Of a stretch of 64,000 nucleotides of DNA, positions 63,000 to 64,000 are shown piece after piece. The notes under the pieces are model-generated. The model was not told the DNA's origin. It saw only the letters and a program-made list of their open reading frames with translations, and did not search any database. Every line of letters starts with the position of its first letter. Within the stretch, counting starts at the first letter, position 1. Source of the DNA: Acidobacteriaceae bacterium UBA1307 (GTDB taxonomy: Bacteria > Acidobacteriota > Terriglobia > Terriglobales > Acidobacteriaceae); NCBI GenBank assembly GCA_002307235.1, contig DBTV01000007.1, positions 19,159 through 83,158 of the forward strand, in the 5' to 3' direction. Made by a program: the position numbers and the translations under genes.

Positions 63000-63493
63000 A
63001 GGAAAAGGGATCATCCTTTCTTGGGTGTAGCAACGCCGGGCGGAATCTTCGCCACACTCCCGCGAAGGAAAAAGAACCTGCCGCTCGAAAAAAACATTTT
63101 ACTCTTCGCTGCCGTTAACGTTACACGTCACTATGAAAGACGAATTTTCCCGAAGAACTTCTACAGCGAATCGAGAAAAGGCCAATTTCCGAGCAAAAAA
63201 TTGCGTGACTTGACGATTGTTTTGCGCAAGAGCGATGATGCGGGACGAACGAGAGTCATCGCTAAAGAATTTCCCCCATTGCTGTAGAGGGAAAACTGGA
63301 TGTCGAGGGTCTTTTTTCGCAAGAAATAGACCCCTTGCACGAACCGCAACACTGCATGAGTATTGGGACAATGCTCTAAAGTCCGCGAGAAAATTTCGGG
63401 GAATGGAAGCAGGGGCAGGTCATTGCGGTTGTTGCGTCGGCGACGTCTTCCGTTAGGCGCGGTGATTTTACTGATTTTTTGAGGGGTTTTACC
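63000..63493. other. Regulatory gap between lacI-type and isomerase genes
   Basis: 494 bp without a supported gene. GTTAACGTTAC at 63113-63123 is a CG-centred quasi-palindrome of the type bound by LacI-family proteins and is the best operator candidate. The DNA is A/T-rich with several homopolymer tracts. Another CTTGACG at 63209 may be a -35. No RNA gene recognised. Confidence 0.45.
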
Positions 63494-64000
63494 ATGTCGG
63501 CAGCCTATGTTCTTCCTGAAGTGTCCACTCCGTCGCCGGTAGCCGCCAATGAGGTTGTTCTGGTGGCCAGCGGTGACCTGCGTCCCTCGGCCAACGAGGT
63601 CTGTTGGCCAGCCCAGGAGGCGATGGAAACATTGCTGACCGAGGCCTTTGCCGCCGAAGGCATCGCGGTGCGTCGCGCGCACGCCTATAACCCGGCAGAA
63701 AAGCACGGTTTCATCCAGAATCAGCGGATGGGCATGCGGGTCTTCGCATCGATCCATCCGGACGCGCCAGTGGTGGTGGCAGAGTCAGTCTGGCAGTACA
63801 GCGCGCATGTGCTGGCCGGGCTGCTTGAGCATCGCGGGCCGATTTTGACCGTTGCCAACTGGTCGGGCCAGTGGCCGGGGCTGGTCGGCATGTTGAACCT
63901 GAATGCCTGCCTGCGCAAGTACGGCAAGCCCTTCACGACCCTGTGGAGCAGGGACTTTACCGATCCGCTCTTCAAGCAGGGGCTGAGGGAGTGGATCAGG
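63494..64000 (+). CDS. L-fucose isomerase-like enzyme, 5' part only
   Basis: The open frame runs to the window end (169 codons), ATG 63494 preceded by GAGGGG. The product starts MSAAYVLPEVSTPSPVAANEVVLVASGDLRPSANEVCWPAQ and contains HVLAGLLEHRGPILTVANWSGQWPGLVGMLNLN, which resembles the fucose/arabinose isomerase superfamily. Downstream part missing, so active-site residues cannot be checked. It is divergent from the LacI regulator and 13 kb from the GH29 fucosidase. Confidence 0.75.
   Translation, partial: MSAAYVLPEVSTPSPVAANEVVLVASGDLRPSANEVCWPAQEAMETLLTEAFAAEGIAVRRAHAYNPAEKHGFIQNQRMGMRVFASIHPDAPVVVAESVWQYSAHVLAGLLEHRGPILTVANWSGQWPGLVGMLNLNACLRKYGKPFTTLWSRDFTDPLFKQGLREWIR

Noticed and set aside
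63161..63757. Minus-strand frame opposite the fucose-isomerase-like gene
   Set aside because: Overlaps the plus-strand gene with its good start and ribosome site; composition is antisense-like.

Overview
The window is about 60% GC, gene-dense and free of rRNA, tRNA, IS elements and CRISPR arrays. Gene content points to an Acidobacteriota member, probably Terriglobia/Acidobacteriaceae: a TIGR03435-type secreted protein, a YXWGXW-repeat lipoprotein, a Gly-rich secreted protein, a TonB-dependent receptor, Gram-negative envelope genes (lptE, RND/TolC) and a flagellin. The phylum call is an inference from family content; no marker gene was searched.

Layout. (1) 1-7.7 kb: branched-chain amino acid block leuA(partial)-leuB-leuC-leuD-ilvB-ilvN-ilvC on the plus strand. 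Three of its gaps hold short tandem arrays of 7- or 9-bp CTAG/CTAA units. (2) 8.3-20.9 kb: a division and cell-wall (dcw) block mraY-murD-ftsW-murG-murC-ftsQ-ftsA-ftsZ, interrupted by a Gly-rich secreted protein on the opposite strand and by an AbrB/PIN toxin-antitoxin pair, then a PBP-type transpeptidase at 21.3-22.6 kb. (3) 22.8-29.6 kb: a DedA-rhodanese fusion, a UbiD decarboxylase, a small unknown two-gene module, secreted proteins including a Gln-rich repeat lipoprotein, and an isolated nuoI. (4) 29.6-36 kb: nucleoside salvage (uridine kinase, purine nucleoside phosphorylase, CNT transporter), a SemiSWEET protein and a higBA module. (5) 36-45 kb: TonB-dependent receptor, methyltransferase, isolated flagellin with a sigma-28-type promoter, lptE, TIGR03435 protein, holA. 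(6) 44.7-53.8 kb: two hemerythrins, an EamA exporter, PP2C phosphatase, GH29 fucosidase, tex, GNAT. (7) 53.8-61.2 kb: ATP-grasp protein, then a divergent TetR / RND efflux locus in which the inner-membrane pump and the TolC-like outer-membrane channel are one 1463-residue reading frame. (8) 61.3-64 kb: cytidylate-kinase-like protein, a LacI regulator and the start of a fucose-isomerase-like enzyme running off the end.

The most notable items are the pump-TolC single ORF with an internal signal-peptide-like segment, the 44-bp perfect palindrome that forms the TetR/efflux divergent promoter, the heptamer/nonamer arrays in the leu-ilv block, the long Lys/Ala-rich tail on FtsQ, and a higBA promoter whose 17-bp spacer is the operator and whose predicted transcript starts at the toxin start codon. 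No clear new defence or biosynthetic system was found; the pair at 25.6-26.5 kb is the only wholly unrecognised gene module.
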